The notes under the pieces: model-generated
What the model was told of the DNA's origin: nothing
Database searches by the model: none
The model's input: the letters and a program-made list of their open reading frames with translations, nothing else
Translations under genes and position numbers: made by a program
Shown: piece after piece, positions 8,431-16,453 of the stretch
Position numbering within the stretch: position 1 is the stretch's first letter
Layout of the letters: each line of letters opens with the position of its first letter
Assembly (NCBI RefSeq): GCF_001905825.1
Contig: NZ_LIVV01000005.1
Location: 594,530 to 658,529 of the forward strand
Direction: 5' to 3'
DNA: 64,000 bases
Source of the DNA: Streptomyces sp. CB02009
GTDB taxonomy: Bacteria > Actinomycetota > Actinomycetes > Streptomycetales > Streptomycetaceae

Positions 8431-9357
8431 ATGTCTCTGCCCGCCGCATTCCACGAGATCGCCAAGCGCGTCAACAACTGGGGACGCTGGGGACAGGACG
8501 ACGAGATCGGCACCCTCAACCTCGTCACCGACGAGGTCGTACGGGAGGCCGTCGCCACCGTCCGCACCGGCCACCGCGTGCCCCTCGCCGTCGACCTGAA
8601 GCAGGACGGCGTCCAGACCGGCATGATCCCCGGCCGGGTCAACCCTCTCCATGTCATGGTCCAGATCAACCAGGAGCTCTTCGGCCCCGGCACGGTCGCC
8701 ACCAGCGACGACGCCGTGACCCTCGGACTCCAGGCCGGCACCCACTGGGACGCCCTGACCCATGTCTCCCACTCGGGCCACCTCTACAACGGCCGCCCCG
8801 CCGCCACCATCACCCCGCACGGCCGCTCCGAGTTCAGCGGCATCCACACCGCCCGCCACCTCGTGAGCCGCGGGGTCCTGCTCGACGTGGCCGCCGCCAA
8901 GGGCCTGGAGCGGCTGCCGGGCGACCACGCCGTCACGCCCGAGGACCTGGACGAGGCCGCCGACTTCGGCGGGGTGACCGTACGGCCGGGCGACATCGTG
9001 CTCGTCCGCACGGGGCAGATCCAGTCGTACCTGGCCGGCGACCGGCACGGATACGCCTTCCCGTCACCCGGGCTCTCGATCCGTACACCGGAGTGGTTCC
9101 ACGCCCGGGACGTCGCGGCCGTCGCGAACGACACCCTCACCTTCGAGATCTTCCCCCCGGAGATCGAGGACCTGTGGCTGCCCGTGCACGCCCTCGACCT
9201 GGTCGAGATGGGCATGCTCCAGGGGCAGAACTGGAATCTGGAAGCCCTGTCCACAGCCTGTGCACAAGAGCGGCGCTACGCCTTCCTGCTCTCCGCGATG
9301 CCCGAGCCCTTCGTGGGCGGTACGGGCACACCGGTGGCACCGGTCGCCGTCCTCTGA
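8431..9357 (+). CDS. Cyclase family protein (kynurenine formamidase-like fold)
   Basis: 308 residues, ATG at 8431 with GGAGG 8 bases upstream. The metal-binding signature of the cyclase family (Pfam Cyclase, PF04199) is seen as QAGTHWDALTH near residues 101-111. H105, D107 and H111 are kept, but the usual first histidine is Gln101. That substitution is common in the large uncharacterised branch of this family, as I recall it. Members are metal-dependent hydrolases of amides or lactones or related cyclisation enzymes. It is expressed divergently from the SDR/alcohol dehydrogenase operon through shared operators and so probably works in the same pathway. Confidence 0.88.
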   Translation: MSLPAAFHEIAKRVNNWGRWGQDDEIGTLNLVTDEVVREAVATVRTGHRVPLAVDLKQDGVQTGMIPGRVNPLHVMVQINQELFGPGTVATSDDAVTLGLQAGTHWDALTHVSHSGHLYNGRPAATITPHGRSEFSGIHTARHLVSRGVLLDVAAAKGLERLPGDHAVTPEDLDEAADFGGVTVRPGDIVLVRTGQIQSYLAGDRHGYAFPSPGLSIRTPEWFHARDVAAVANDTLTFEIFPPEIEDLWLPVHALDLVEMGMLQGQNWNLEALSTACAQERRYAFLLSAMPEPFVGGTGTPVAPVAVL

Positions 9358-9373
9358 ACGGCGGTACGTCGAC

Positions 9374-9412
9374 GGGTGGCGGCGCACAGGGCTCGACAGC
9401 CGCCCGCCACCC
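9374..9412. terminator. Hairpin between convergent genes
   Basis: GGGTGGCGG (9374-9382) pairs with CCGCCACCC (9404-9412) between the cyclase gene and the convergent ATP-binding gene. There is no U-tract, as is usual in Streptomyces. Confidence 0.5.
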
Positions 9413-9424
9413 GGCCGTGATCGG

Positions 9425-9871
9425 TCAGCAGGGCACCCGGCCGGGCGCCACCGAGGCCCCCGGAACGGGCGAAGGCGCGGCCGGAGCCGGATCCACCTCG
9501 CACCAGATGCTCTTGCCGGCGCCCTCGGGCTGCCAGCCCCACCGGTCCGCGAGGCCGTCGACCAGCTCCAGGCCGCGCCCATTGGTGTCGTCGCCCTCGG
9601 CGTGCCGGGGCCGCGGCGGGCGGTCGCTCGCGTCCGCGACCTCGACGCGCACCCCGCCCCCCGCCGCGAACAGCATCCGCAGCACGGCCGGACAACCGGT
9701 GTGCACCACGGCGTTGGTCACGAGCTCGGAGATGAGCAGCACCAGCGTCTCGGCCAGCGGCTCGTCATCGCCTATGCCCGAGCCGACGAGCCGCGACCGG
9801 GCCCACCTCCGGGCTCGCCCCACCTCCGCCGGGTCCGGCCCGACCTCCAACTGAACCTGAAGCACCTGCAC
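9425..9871 (-). CDS. ATP-binding protein, HATPase_c_2 / anti-sigma regulatory kinase-like
   Basis: A 148-residue protein with the GHKL ATPase fold of RsbW/SpoIIAB anti-sigma kinases. The N box is LISELVTNAVVHT (about residues 46-58), followed by VRVEVADASDRPP (G1-type box) and NGRGLELVDGLADRWG (G2-type box). Streptomyces carry dozens of these single-domain proteins, mostly of unknown partner. It interrupts an otherwise catabolic cluster and has its own upstream region of 412 bases, so it is probably regulated independently. Confidence 0.88.
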   Translation of the reverse strand: MQVLQVQLEVGPDPAEVGRARRWARSRLVGSGIGDDEPLAETLVLLISELVTNAVVHTGCPAVLRMLFAAGGGVRVEVADASDRPPRPRHAEGDDTNGRGLELVDGLADRWGWQPEGAGKSIWCEVDPAPAAPSPVPGASVAPGRVPC

Positions 9872-10283
9872 CGCTCACACCATCCGAACCGGCGGACACA
9901 TCGCCTCGCGCCTCACAGCCATCGACGCCCTTACGGAACGTGATTCCCTTACGAGACAGCATGGTTGACGTACAGTCACCGCAACAAGCGCTTCGGGCAT
10001 ATTCCAGCGCGAAGGAGTACGCGTAGTCCATACTGTGCGACGCACGCTGCGGGGAGTCGAACAGGAGCGCGCGGAGCGCCTCCTCGGGGCGCGAGCGGCG
10101 CGCATTCCCGGCTCCGGAGTCACCTCAGGGGCGACACCGGGACGATCCGGGCCAACGAGCACTCGCATCCCACGGAGCGTACCGGAGCCGGAGGCCGACT
10201 CCGGGCCGTGACGGCCCCGCCGAAGGAAACAACCAGATATCAACATTCCGTGACCCGGCGGGCGCGGACAGCGATGCCGGGAG
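9872..10283. other. 412-base intergenic region with direct and inverted repeats
   Basis: No gene is supported here. The stretch is less GC-rich near 9920-10035. It holds CCCTTACG twice (9928-9935 and 9946-9953, CGTAAGGG on the minus strand) and the dyad TGACGTACAGTCA (9966-9978), all upstream of the ATP-binding gene and probably part of its promoter. A minus-strand ATG at 9962 opens a short frame that overlaps the gene out of frame; I do not call it. Confidence 0.5.
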
Positions 10284-11162
10284 TCACAGTGCGGCGGCCA
10301 CCGCCTCCTCGGCCCGGGCGGCGGGCAGCCGCAGCTCGGCACGGACCCAGGCGCGCTTGAGATGCAGATGGACGTCGGCCTCCCAGGTGAAGCCCATGCC
10401 GCCGTGGACCTGGAGGCAGTCGCGGGCGTTGGCGGTCGCGGCCTCGTCGGCGAGGAGCTTGGCGCCGGCGATCTCGACGGGGTCGGCGGTGACGGAGGCC
10501 GCGCGGACGGCGGCGCGGGCGAGCTCGTTCCGGACGAGCATCCCCGCGCAGAGGTGCTTGACGGCCTGGAATCCCCCGATGGCCTGCCCGAACTGCTCGC
10601 GCTCACGGGCGTAGGAGACGGCCGCCCCGGTGGTGGCCTCCGCACTGCCCACCTGCTCGGCGGCGGTGAGCAGGACGGCTTCGAGCGACGCCGCTCCCCC
10701 GCCGCCGTCTCGGGCGGGGACGGGGACCCGGTGCAGCGGCGTCAGCGGATCCACCGACCGGATCGGTACGGCTCCGTCCGCGTCCCCCAGCACCACATCC
10801 GCCTCGTCCAGCCAGGGGACGAGTCCCTCGGCCGCCTCGGTGACCACGACGGCCCCCTCCGCCGCCCCCGGGACCGTGCCCGCCGCCAGGTGCGTGGCGA
10901 CCAGCGGCCCCGGCAGCAGCACCCGCCCCGCCTCCTCGAACACGAGGACCGCCTCCGGAAGGCCGAGGCCCACGCCCCCCTCCTCCTCCGGGAGGCGCAG
11001 CGCGAAGAACCCGGCCGTGCCGAGCTCCCGCCACAGGCCGCGGTCCAGCGTCCCGCCGGCGTCGACCGCCGCCCGCAGCGCCTCGCGGTCGAAGCGGCCC
11101 CGGAGGAGGTCCCGTACACCGCGCCGCAGGGCCTTCTGGTCCTCGGTGAGTCGGAAGTCCAT
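10284..11162 (-). CDS. Acyl-CoA dehydrogenase, short subunit
   Basis: 292 residues, clearly shorter than the usual 380 of acyl-CoA dehydrogenases. It begins MDFRLTEDQKALRRGVRDLL, a normal family N-terminus, and ends with the conserved LQVHGGMGFTWEADVHLHLKR region, so it is compact, not truncated. I chose ATG 11162; a GTG at 11174 would overlap the upstream stop by four bases. The tight pairing with a full-size homologue resembles the heteromeric alpha2beta2 FadE pairs of mycobacterial cholesterol side-chain degradation (established for ChsE pairs). It probably forms an FAD-dependent dehydrogenase with the product of the next gene. Confidence 0.88.
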   Translation of the reverse strand: MDFRLTEDQKALRRGVRDLLRGRFDREALRAAVDAGGTLDRGLWRELGTAGFFALRLPEEEGGVGLGLPEAVLVFEEAGRVLLPGPLVATHLAAGTVPGAAEGAVVVTEAAEGLVPWLDEADVVLGDADGAVPIRSVDPLTPLHRVPVPARDGGGGAASLEAVLLTAAEQVGSAEATTGAAVSYAREREQFGQAIGGFQAVKHLCAGMLVRNELARAAVRAASVTADPVEIAGAKLLADEAATANARDCLQVHGGMGFTWEADVHLHLKRAWVRAELRLPAARAEEAVAAAL

Positions 11163-11170
11163 GGCGGGGG

Positions 11171-12322
11171 TCACCGGCCCTTCGGCAGGCCGAGGATGCG
11201 CTCGGCGACGATGTTGCGCTGGATCTGGGAGGTGCCGGCCGCGATCGCGTACGAGAGCGAGGACAGCCGGTCGAGGGTCCAGTCGCGGCCGAGGTCGAGC
11301 GCGTCGGGGCCGAGGACGGCGGCGGCGGCCTCGTACAGCTCCTGGCGGGCGTGCGAGTAGTGGAGTTTGAAGACGGAGCCGCCCGCGCCGGGCACCCCGC
11401 CGGTGGCCTGGGCCTCGCTGACGTTGGCCTGGACGATCCGCCACAGGGCCCGGAACTCGGCGGAGAGCCTGCCGAGGCGGCGGCGCAGGACGGCGTCGTC
11501 CCAGGTGCCGTTCTTCCGGGCGGTGCGGGCGAGTTCGCCGAGGAGGCGGCGGCAGGCGACGACCTCGCCGACGAAAGCGGTGCCGCGTTCGAAGGAGAGG
11601 GTGACCATGGTGACCCGCCAGCCGTCGTTCTCCTCGCCGACCCGGTTCCCGACGGGCACCCGCACCTCGTCGAGGAAGACCTCGGCGAACTCCGTGGAGC
11701 CGGCGAGCGTCCGCAGCGGCCGCACGGTGACGCCGGGGGCGTCCATGGGCATCGCGAGCCAGGTGATGCCCCCATGCTTGGAGGGCGCGCCCGGCCGCCC
11801 CGGCTCGGGTCCCGTCCGGACGAGGAGTTCGCACCAGTCGGCGACCTCCGCGTGCGAGGTCCAGATCTTCTGGCCGGTGACGACGTACGCGTCCCCGTCC
11901 CGGACCGCCCTGGTCCGCAGCGAGGCGAGGTCGGAGCCGGCGCCGGGCTCGCTGAAGCCCTGGCACCAGACCTCGTCGCCGCGCAGGACCGGTGGCAGCC
12001 AGCGGGCGCGCTGTTCGGCCGTGCCCTCGGCGGCGATGGTCGGGCCCGCGTGGAGGAGGCCGACGAAGTTGGCGCCGACGTAGGGCGCCCCGGCGAGTTC
12101 GGTCTCCTCGAGGAAGATCAGCCGCTGGGTCGGGGAGGCGTCCCAGTACACGTCGGCGTACCCGGCGTCGTACAGCCGCCGCTGCCAGCCGCAGTCGTAC
12201 GCCCGGCGGCCCGGCCAGTCCAGCGGGTCGGGTCTCGGCGGGAGTCCGGGCAGGGTCGCGGTGAGCCATTCCCGGAGCCGGGCGCGGAACTCCTCCTCCT
12301 CGCCGGTGCAGGAGAGGTCCAT
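11171..12322 (-). CDS. Acyl-CoA dehydrogenase, long subunit
   Basis: 383 residues with the three ACAD domains. The FAD/substrate segment reads CQGFSEPGAGSDLASLRTRA, the beta domain has GQKIWTSHAEVADWC, and the C-terminal helix ends AAGTSQIQRNIVAERILGLP. In the last motif the glutamate of the usual EGTS is replaced by alanine, so the catalytic base must lie elsewhere, as in the isovaleryl/long-chain and FadE-type branches. The start ATG at 12322 overlaps the amidohydrolase stop by one base. It is the middle gene of a three-gene operon (amidohydrolase, long ACAD, short ACAD). Confidence 0.92.
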   Translation of the reverse strand: MDLSCTGEEEEFRARLREWLTATLPGLPPRPDPLDWPGRRAYDCGWQRRLYDAGYADVYWDASPTQRLIFLEETELAGAPYVGANFVGLLHAGPTIAAEGTAEQRARWLPPVLRGDEVWCQGFSEPGAGSDLASLRTRAVRDGDAYVVTGQKIWTSHAEVADWCELLVRTGPEPGRPGAPSKHGGITWLAMPMDAPGVTVRPLRTLAGSTEFAEVFLDEVRVPVGNRVGEENDGWRVTMVTLSFERGTAFVGEVVACRRLLGELARTARKNGTWDDAVLRRRLGRLSAEFRALWRIVQANVSEAQATGGVPGAGGSVFKLHYSHARQELYEAAAAVLGPDALDLGRDWTLDRLSSLSYAIAAGTSQIQRNIVAERILGLPKGR

Positions 12323-13560
12323 CAGGCGCTGTCCCGACCGGAGCCGGCGACCGGTCCGAAGCGGACGCCCCGGTCGAGGTCGAGGCCGAGCATGCGGATG
12401 GCGTTGCCGCGCATGAGCTTGTAGACCGTCTCGTCGTCGAGGCCCCGGACGTGGTCGAGGGCGACCTCCTTGGTGTGCGGGAAGGTCGAGTCGACGTGCG
12501 GGTAGTCGGTCTCGAAGGTGGCGTTGTCGCGCCCGACCACGTCCAGGGACGCGATGCCGTGCTTGTCGCGGAAGAAGCAGCAGAAGATCTGCCGGTAGTA
12601 GTACGTGGACGGCGGCTCGGGGACGAGGTCGCGGACGCCGCCCCAGGCGCGGTGCTCCTCCCAGACGTCGTCGGCGCGCTCCAGGGCGTACGGGATCCAC
12701 CCCATCTGGCCCTCGCTGTAGGCGAGCTTGAGGCGGGGGAACTTCACGAGGACGCCGCTGAAGAGGAAGTCCATCATCGAGGCCATCGCGTTGTTGAAGC
12801 TGAGCGAGGCCTGGACGGCGGGCGGGGCGTCGGGCGAGGCGGCGGGCATCTGGCTGCTGGAGCCGATGTGCATGTTGACCACCGTGCCGGTCTCCTGGCA
12901 GACGGCGAAGAAGGGGTCCCAGTGGCCGGAGTGGATGGAGGGCAGGCCGAGGTGGGTGGGGATCTCGGAGAAGGTGACGGCCCGGACGCCGCGGGCGGCG
13001 TTGCGCCGGATCTCGGCGACGGCGAGGTCGATGTCCCAGAGCGGGATGATGCAGAGCGGGATGAGCCGGCCGCCGCTGTCGCCGCACCACTCCTCGACCA
13101 TCCAGTCGTTGTAGGCGCGCACGCAGGCGAGGGCGACCTCCTTGTCGTGGGCCTCGGCGAAGGTCTGGCCGCAGAAGCGGGGGAAGGTGGGGAAGCAGAG
13201 GGAGGCCTCGACGTGGTTGAGGTCCATGTCGGCGAGGCGTGCCGCGGGGTCCCAGCAGCCGCGCCGCATCTCGGCGCGGGTGATGCCCTCCAGGGTCATG
13301 TCGTCGCGGTCGAAGCCGACGGCGGCGATGTTGCGCTTGTACGGGAACTTGAGGTCCTCGTAGATCCACCAGTCGGTCGGCGGGCCGTCCGGGTCCATCG
13401 TGATCTGGTACTTGCCGGCGACGTAGGCGAGCTCCCCGATGCCGGCCGTGAGGGGCTGGGGCCCGCGGTCGCGGTACTTCTTCGGGAGCCAGGTCTCGAA
13501 GAGGTGGGCGGGCTCGATCACGTGGTCGTCGACGCTGATGATGCGGGGCAGTTCCGTCAT
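12322..13560 (-). CDS. Amidohydrolase family protein (Amidohydro_2)
   Basis: 412 residues; ATG 13560 is preceded by GGAGGGG. The N-terminal SVDDHVIEP replaces the usual HxH metal motif in the manner of ACMSD-like amidohydrolases. Further likely metal or active-site residues are in SIHSGHWDPFF, VVNMHIGSS and ETDYPHVDSTFP. This branch includes decarboxylases and hydrolases acting on carboxylated intermediates. As the first gene of the operon with two acyl-CoA dehydrogenases it probably acts on the same substrate chain. Its promoter region carries two copies of the TCTGACGG operator. Confidence 0.9.
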   Translation of the reverse strand: MTELPRIISVDDHVIEPAHLFETWLPKKYRDRGPQPLTAGIGELAYVAGKYQITMDPDGPPTDWWIYEDLKFPYKRNIAAVGFDRDDMTLEGITRAEMRRGCWDPAARLADMDLNHVEASLCFPTFPRFCGQTFAEAHDKEVALACVRAYNDWMVEEWCGDSGGRLIPLCIIPLWDIDLAVAEIRRNAARGVRAVTFSEIPTHLGLPSIHSGHWDPFFAVCQETGTVVNMHIGSSSQMPAASPDAPPAVQASLSFNNAMASMMDFLFSGVLVKFPRLKLAYSEGQMGWIPYALERADDVWEEHRAWGGVRDLVPEPPSTYYYRQIFCCFFRDKHGIASLDVVGRDNATFETDYPHVDSTFPHTKEVALDHVRGLDDETVYKLMRGNAIRMLGLDLDRGVRFGPVAGSGRDSA

Positions 13561-13574
13561 GACCCCTCCATGTT

Positions 13575-13599
13575 TCTGATGGACCGTCAGATCTGACGG
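13575..13599. promoter_or_regulatory. Operator copies upstream of amidohydrolase operon
   Basis: TCTGATGGACCGTCAGA (13575-13591) is a 17-base dyad with one mismatch and is directly abutted by another half site TCTGACGG (13592-13599). The site is 15 bases upstream of the amidohydrolase start and matches the operators at 8351 and 13661. Confidence 0.75.
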
Positions 13600-13660
13600 A
13601 ATCAGGCTAGCCCCGCACCCCTGGACCGACAAGCGCCCGGCCTCTACGCTCGCCGGACGA

Positions 13661-13677
13661 TCTGACGGAACGTCAGC
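13661..13677. promoter_or_regulatory. Operator copy upstream of acyl-CoA ligase
   Basis: TCTGACGGAACGTCAGC (13661-13677) lies 16 bases before the ligase ATG. It keeps the inner TGACG...CGTCA core of the shared operator. Confidence 0.65.
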
Positions 13678-13693
13678 CAAGAGGAGTCCGGTC

Positions 13694-15202
13694 ATGGAAC
13701 AGACCGCACACGCCCTGGGCGCGGCCCGCACGCTCTGGGAGCTCGTCGAGCGCCGCGCCGCCCTCACCCCCGACCTGCCCGTCCTCCTCCAGGGCGACCG
13801 GGTCCTCACCTTCGGCGGGCTGCGCGAGCGCGCCGAGCGCTGCGCCGCGGGACTCCACGCCATGGGGGTGCGCCCGGGCACGGTCGTCGCCTGGCAGCTG
13901 CCCACCCGCATCGAGACCGCGGTGCTCTCCTTCGCGCTCGCCCGCATCGGAGCCGTACAGACGCCCGTGATCCCCTTCTACCGGGACAGGGAGGTCGGCT
14001 TCGCGCTGCGCGAGTCCAAGGCCGAGTTCTTCGCCGTCCCCGGAAAATGGCGTGGATTCGACCATGCCGAGATGGCCCGGCGGCTCGGCGCGCACGGGAT
14101 CTTCGAGGCGTACGACCCCGACTCCCTGCCCGACGGCGACCCGGCGACGCTCCCCCCGCCGCCCTCCTCGGGGACCGACGTCCGCTGGATCTACTGGACC
14201 TCGGGCACGACCTCCGACCCCAAGGGCGTCCTGCACACCGACCGGTCGCTCCTCGCGGGCGGCTCCTGCCTCGCCCACGCGCTCCGGCTCACCTCGTCCG
14301 ACGTCGGCTCGATGGCCTTCCCGTACGCGCACATCGCCGGGCCCGACTACACGGTGATGCTGCTGCTGTACGGCTTCCCGGCCGTCATGTTCGAACAGTT
14401 CGCGCTGCCCGAGGCCCTCGCCGAGTACCGGCGGCACGGGGTGACGGTCGCCGGCGGCTCCACCGCCTTCTACTCGATGTTCCTCGCCGAGCAGCGCAAA
14501 CAGCCCGGCGAGCCGGTCATCCCCACCCTGCGGCTGCTCGCGGGCGGCGGGGCGCCGAAGCCGCCGGAGATCTACCACGCCGTACGGAAGGAGCTGGGCT
14601 GCCAGCTCACCCACGGGTACGGCATGACCGAGGTCCCCATGATCACCATGGGCGCGCCCGACGACACCGCCGAGAACCTCGCCACCACGGAGGGCCGCCC
14701 GCCGGCCGGCATGGAGATCCGGATCACCGGCTCCGGCGAGGTGCGGCTCCGCGGGGAGGCCGTCTGCCGCGGCTATCTGGACCCGGCGCAGACGGCCGCC
14801 GCCTTCGACGAGGACGGCTTCCTCATCACCGGCGACGTCGGGCACCTCACCCCGAGCGGGCATCTGGTCCTGACCGGCCGCATCAAGGACATCATCATCC
14901 GAAAGGGAGAGAACATCTCGGCCAAGGAGATCGAGGACCTCCTCCACCGGCACCCGGGCGTCGGCGACGCCGCCGTCATAGGCCTCCCGGACGCCGAACG
15001 CGGCGAGCGCGTCTGCGCCGTCGTCGAACAGCCCCCGGGGGCGGCCCCGCTGACGCTCCCGGTGGTGACGGCCTTCCTCCGGGAGGCCGGTCTGTCGGTG
15101 CACAAGCTGCCGGAGCAGCTGGAGGTGGTGGACGCGCTCCCTCGCAACGAGACGCTGCGGAAGGTGCTGAAGTACAAGCTCAGGGAGCGATTCGGTCGCT
15201 GA
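13694..15202 (+). CDS. Class I adenylate-forming enzyme (acyl-CoA synthetase)
   Basis: 502 residues with all core motifs of the superfamily: the ATP-binding P-loop YWTSGTTSDPKGVLHT (about residues 170-185), GYGMTEVPM, TGDVGHL, the hinge GRIKDIIIRKGENISAKEIE, and the C-terminal catalytic lysine region ETLRKVLKYKLRE. It should activate a carboxylic acid to the acyl-AMP and then the CoA thioester. It would feed the acyl-CoA dehydrogenases and reductases transcribed divergently. ATG 13694 has AAGAGGAG upstream. Its last 23 bases overlap the end of the convergent STAS gene. Confidence 0.93.
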   Translation: MEQTAHALGAARTLWELVERRAALTPDLPVLLQGDRVLTFGGLRERAERCAAGLHAMGVRPGTVVAWQLPTRIETAVLSFALARIGAVQTPVIPFYRDREVGFALRESKAEFFAVPGKWRGFDHAEMARRLGAHGIFEAYDPDSLPDGDPATLPPPPSSGTDVRWIYWTSGTTSDPKGVLHTDRSLLAGGSCLAHALRLTSSDVGSMAFPYAHIAGPDYTVMLLLYGFPAVMFEQFALPEALAEYRRHGVTVAGGSTAFYSMFLAEQRKQPGEPVIPTLRLLAGGGAPKPPEIYHAVRKELGCQLTHGYGMTEVPMITMGAPDDTAENLATTEGRPPAGMEIRITGSGEVRLRGEAVCRGYLDPAQTAAAFDEDGFLITGDVGHLTPSGHLVLTGRIKDIIIRKGENISAKEIEDLLHRHPGVGDAAVIGLPDAERGERVCAVVEQPPGAAPLTLPVVTAFLREAGLSVHKLPEQLEVVDALPRNETLRKVLKYKLRERFGR

Positions 15203-15692
15203 CCCGCTGCCCGGGGAGGGCCGCGTCGGCGAGCTCCGCCGCCGTCGCCGGCCGCTCCGTCGCCGCCTGCTCCGCCCGCTCGGCCTCCGCCGTCGCCTCC
15301 GCTTCGGCCCGCTCCTCCGCCTCGGCCCGCTCCGCCGCGCCCGTGAGCGCCCCCGGCACGTCGTCGTACACCTCGAAGAGGCGCCGGACGCCGAGCGCGG
15401 CGAGGACCCGGCCGACGTGGCCGACGTGGCCGTCGCGGTCCTCGGGGAGGATCAGGCGCAGCCGGCCGCCGCAGGAGCGGAGCAGCCGGCGGGACGCGAT
15501 CAGCACGCCCACCCCGCTGGAGTCGCAGAACCGCACCGCGGACAGGTCGACCACCAGGTCGTGGCGGCCGCCCGCCACGGCGTCGTGCACGCGTCGGCGT
15601 ATCCGGGGCGAGGTGACCAGGTCCATTTCGCCCCGCACGCGGAGCACCGTCCAGCAGCCGTACTCGTTCTCGTCGACCTCGATCGTCGTCAC
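15180..15692 (-). CDS. STAS-domain anti-sigma factor antagonist
   Basis: 170 residues. The STAS domain fills residues 1-110, with the phosphorylatable serine in FCDSSGVGVL (Ser58, numbered like SpoIIAA Ser58). A 50-residue Glu/Ala/Arg-rich tail (AERAEAEERAEAEA type, probably helical) is an unusual addition. It is transcribed divergently from the ECF sigma factor at 15872. By position and, from memory, by order it corresponds to SCO4410 of S. coelicolor. It may regulate an RsbW-type kinase such as the one at 9425, but the partner is not shown by the sequence. Confidence 0.9.
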   Translation of the reverse strand: MTTIEVDENEYGCWTVLRVRGEMDLVTSPRIRRRVHDAVAGGRHDLVVDLSAVRFCDSSGVGVLIASRRLLRSCGGRLRLILPEDRDGHVGHVGRVLAALGVRRLFEVYDDVPGALTGAAERAEAEERAEAEATAEAERAEQAATERPATAAELADAALPGQRVSDRIAP

Positions 15693-15818
15693 GCTCGCCG
15701 CCTGCCCCGAGGGCGCGGCCCGAAACCCCCGGGCGCGAGGATGACGCTTTCCTTACCATCCGGGATCGCGTCAAGGGCGCAGTTGCGGCAAACATGCGTG
15801 CGTTCCCGGGACGGCGCA

Positions 15819-15832
15819 CTACTTTGGAGTAG
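15819..15832. promoter_or_regulatory. CTACT-TTGG-AGTAG dyad upstream of sigma factor
   Basis: A five-base-arm inverted repeat lies 40 bases before the sigma factor ATG, in its promoter or leader. It may be an operator or a leader hairpin. Confidence 0.4.
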
Positions 15833-15871
15833 AGACGGAGAGCCGCCGGAGCCGGGAGGGGCGAGGGTCGC

Positions 15872-16453
15872 ATGGCGACGGACACACCACCGCGCTGGGA
15901 CCGCAGGATGCAGCAGCGGCTGGCGCGCGGCGAGGCGGCCGCGCTCGGCGAGCTGTACGACCGGTTCGCCGCCCTGGTGCACAGCCTCGCCCACCGGGTC
16001 CTCGACGACGACGACGCGGCCGACCAGATCACCCGCGAGGTCTTCGGCTACATCTGGGAGAACCCGGACGCGTACGACCCCAAGCAGGGCAACCTGCGCT
16101 CCTGGGTCGCCAGGCTGACGCAGCGGCAGGCCGTCCACCGGCTGCGGCAGGCCGAGACGACGGCGTACGCGGAGACCGGCCGGGGTTCGGCCGAGGAGCT
16201 GGAGCAGAAGGTCCGGCGGGCGTCGGTCGCGGCCCGCGCCGACTACATCGTGACGTCCATGCCGACGCCGCTGCGGGCCGCGCTCGAACTGGCGTACTTC
16301 CAGCGGCGGGACTACCGGCAGACCGCCGCCGACCTCGGCGTCACCGAGGACGAGGCTCGGCGGCGCCTGCGCCTCGGACTCCAGCTGCTCTCCTCGGCGA
16401 ACCGGCCCTTCGCCGAGGGCGGCGGACCGCCCGGTTACGGGCGGGCGCGGTGA
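15872..16453 (+). CDS. ECF-family RNA polymerase sigma factor
   Basis: 193 residues with region 2 (LGELYDRFAALVHSLAHRVL, DDAADQITREVFGYIWENP) and region 4 (LRAALELAYFQRRDYRQTAADLGV...) but no region 3 or 1.1, so it is an ECF sigma factor. There is no C-terminal SnoaL-like extension, so it is not an ECF41 type. Its stop overlaps the GTG of the anti-sigma gene by four bases (GTGA). By order it corresponds to SCO4409 in S. coelicolor. Its target promoter cannot be told from here. Confidence 0.92.
   Translation: MATDTPPRWDRRMQQRLARGEAAALGELYDRFAALVHSLAHRVLDDDDAADQITREVFGYIWENPDAYDPKQGNLRSWVARLTQRQAVHRLRQAETTAYAETGRGSAEELEQKVRRASVAARADYIVTSMPTPLRAALELAYFQRRDYRQTAADLGVTEDEARRRLRLGLQLLSSANRPFAEGGGPPGYGRAR

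Noticed and set aside
9765..10031. Minus-strand 88-codon frame upstream of the ATP-binding gene
   Set aside because: Composition changes halfway and it overlaps the supported gene out of frame; better explained as a promoter region with repeats.
12451..13596. Plus-strand Val/Gly/Asp-rich frame of 381 codons
   Set aside because: It mirrors the amidohydrolase gene codon by codon; no start site and no recognisable fold.
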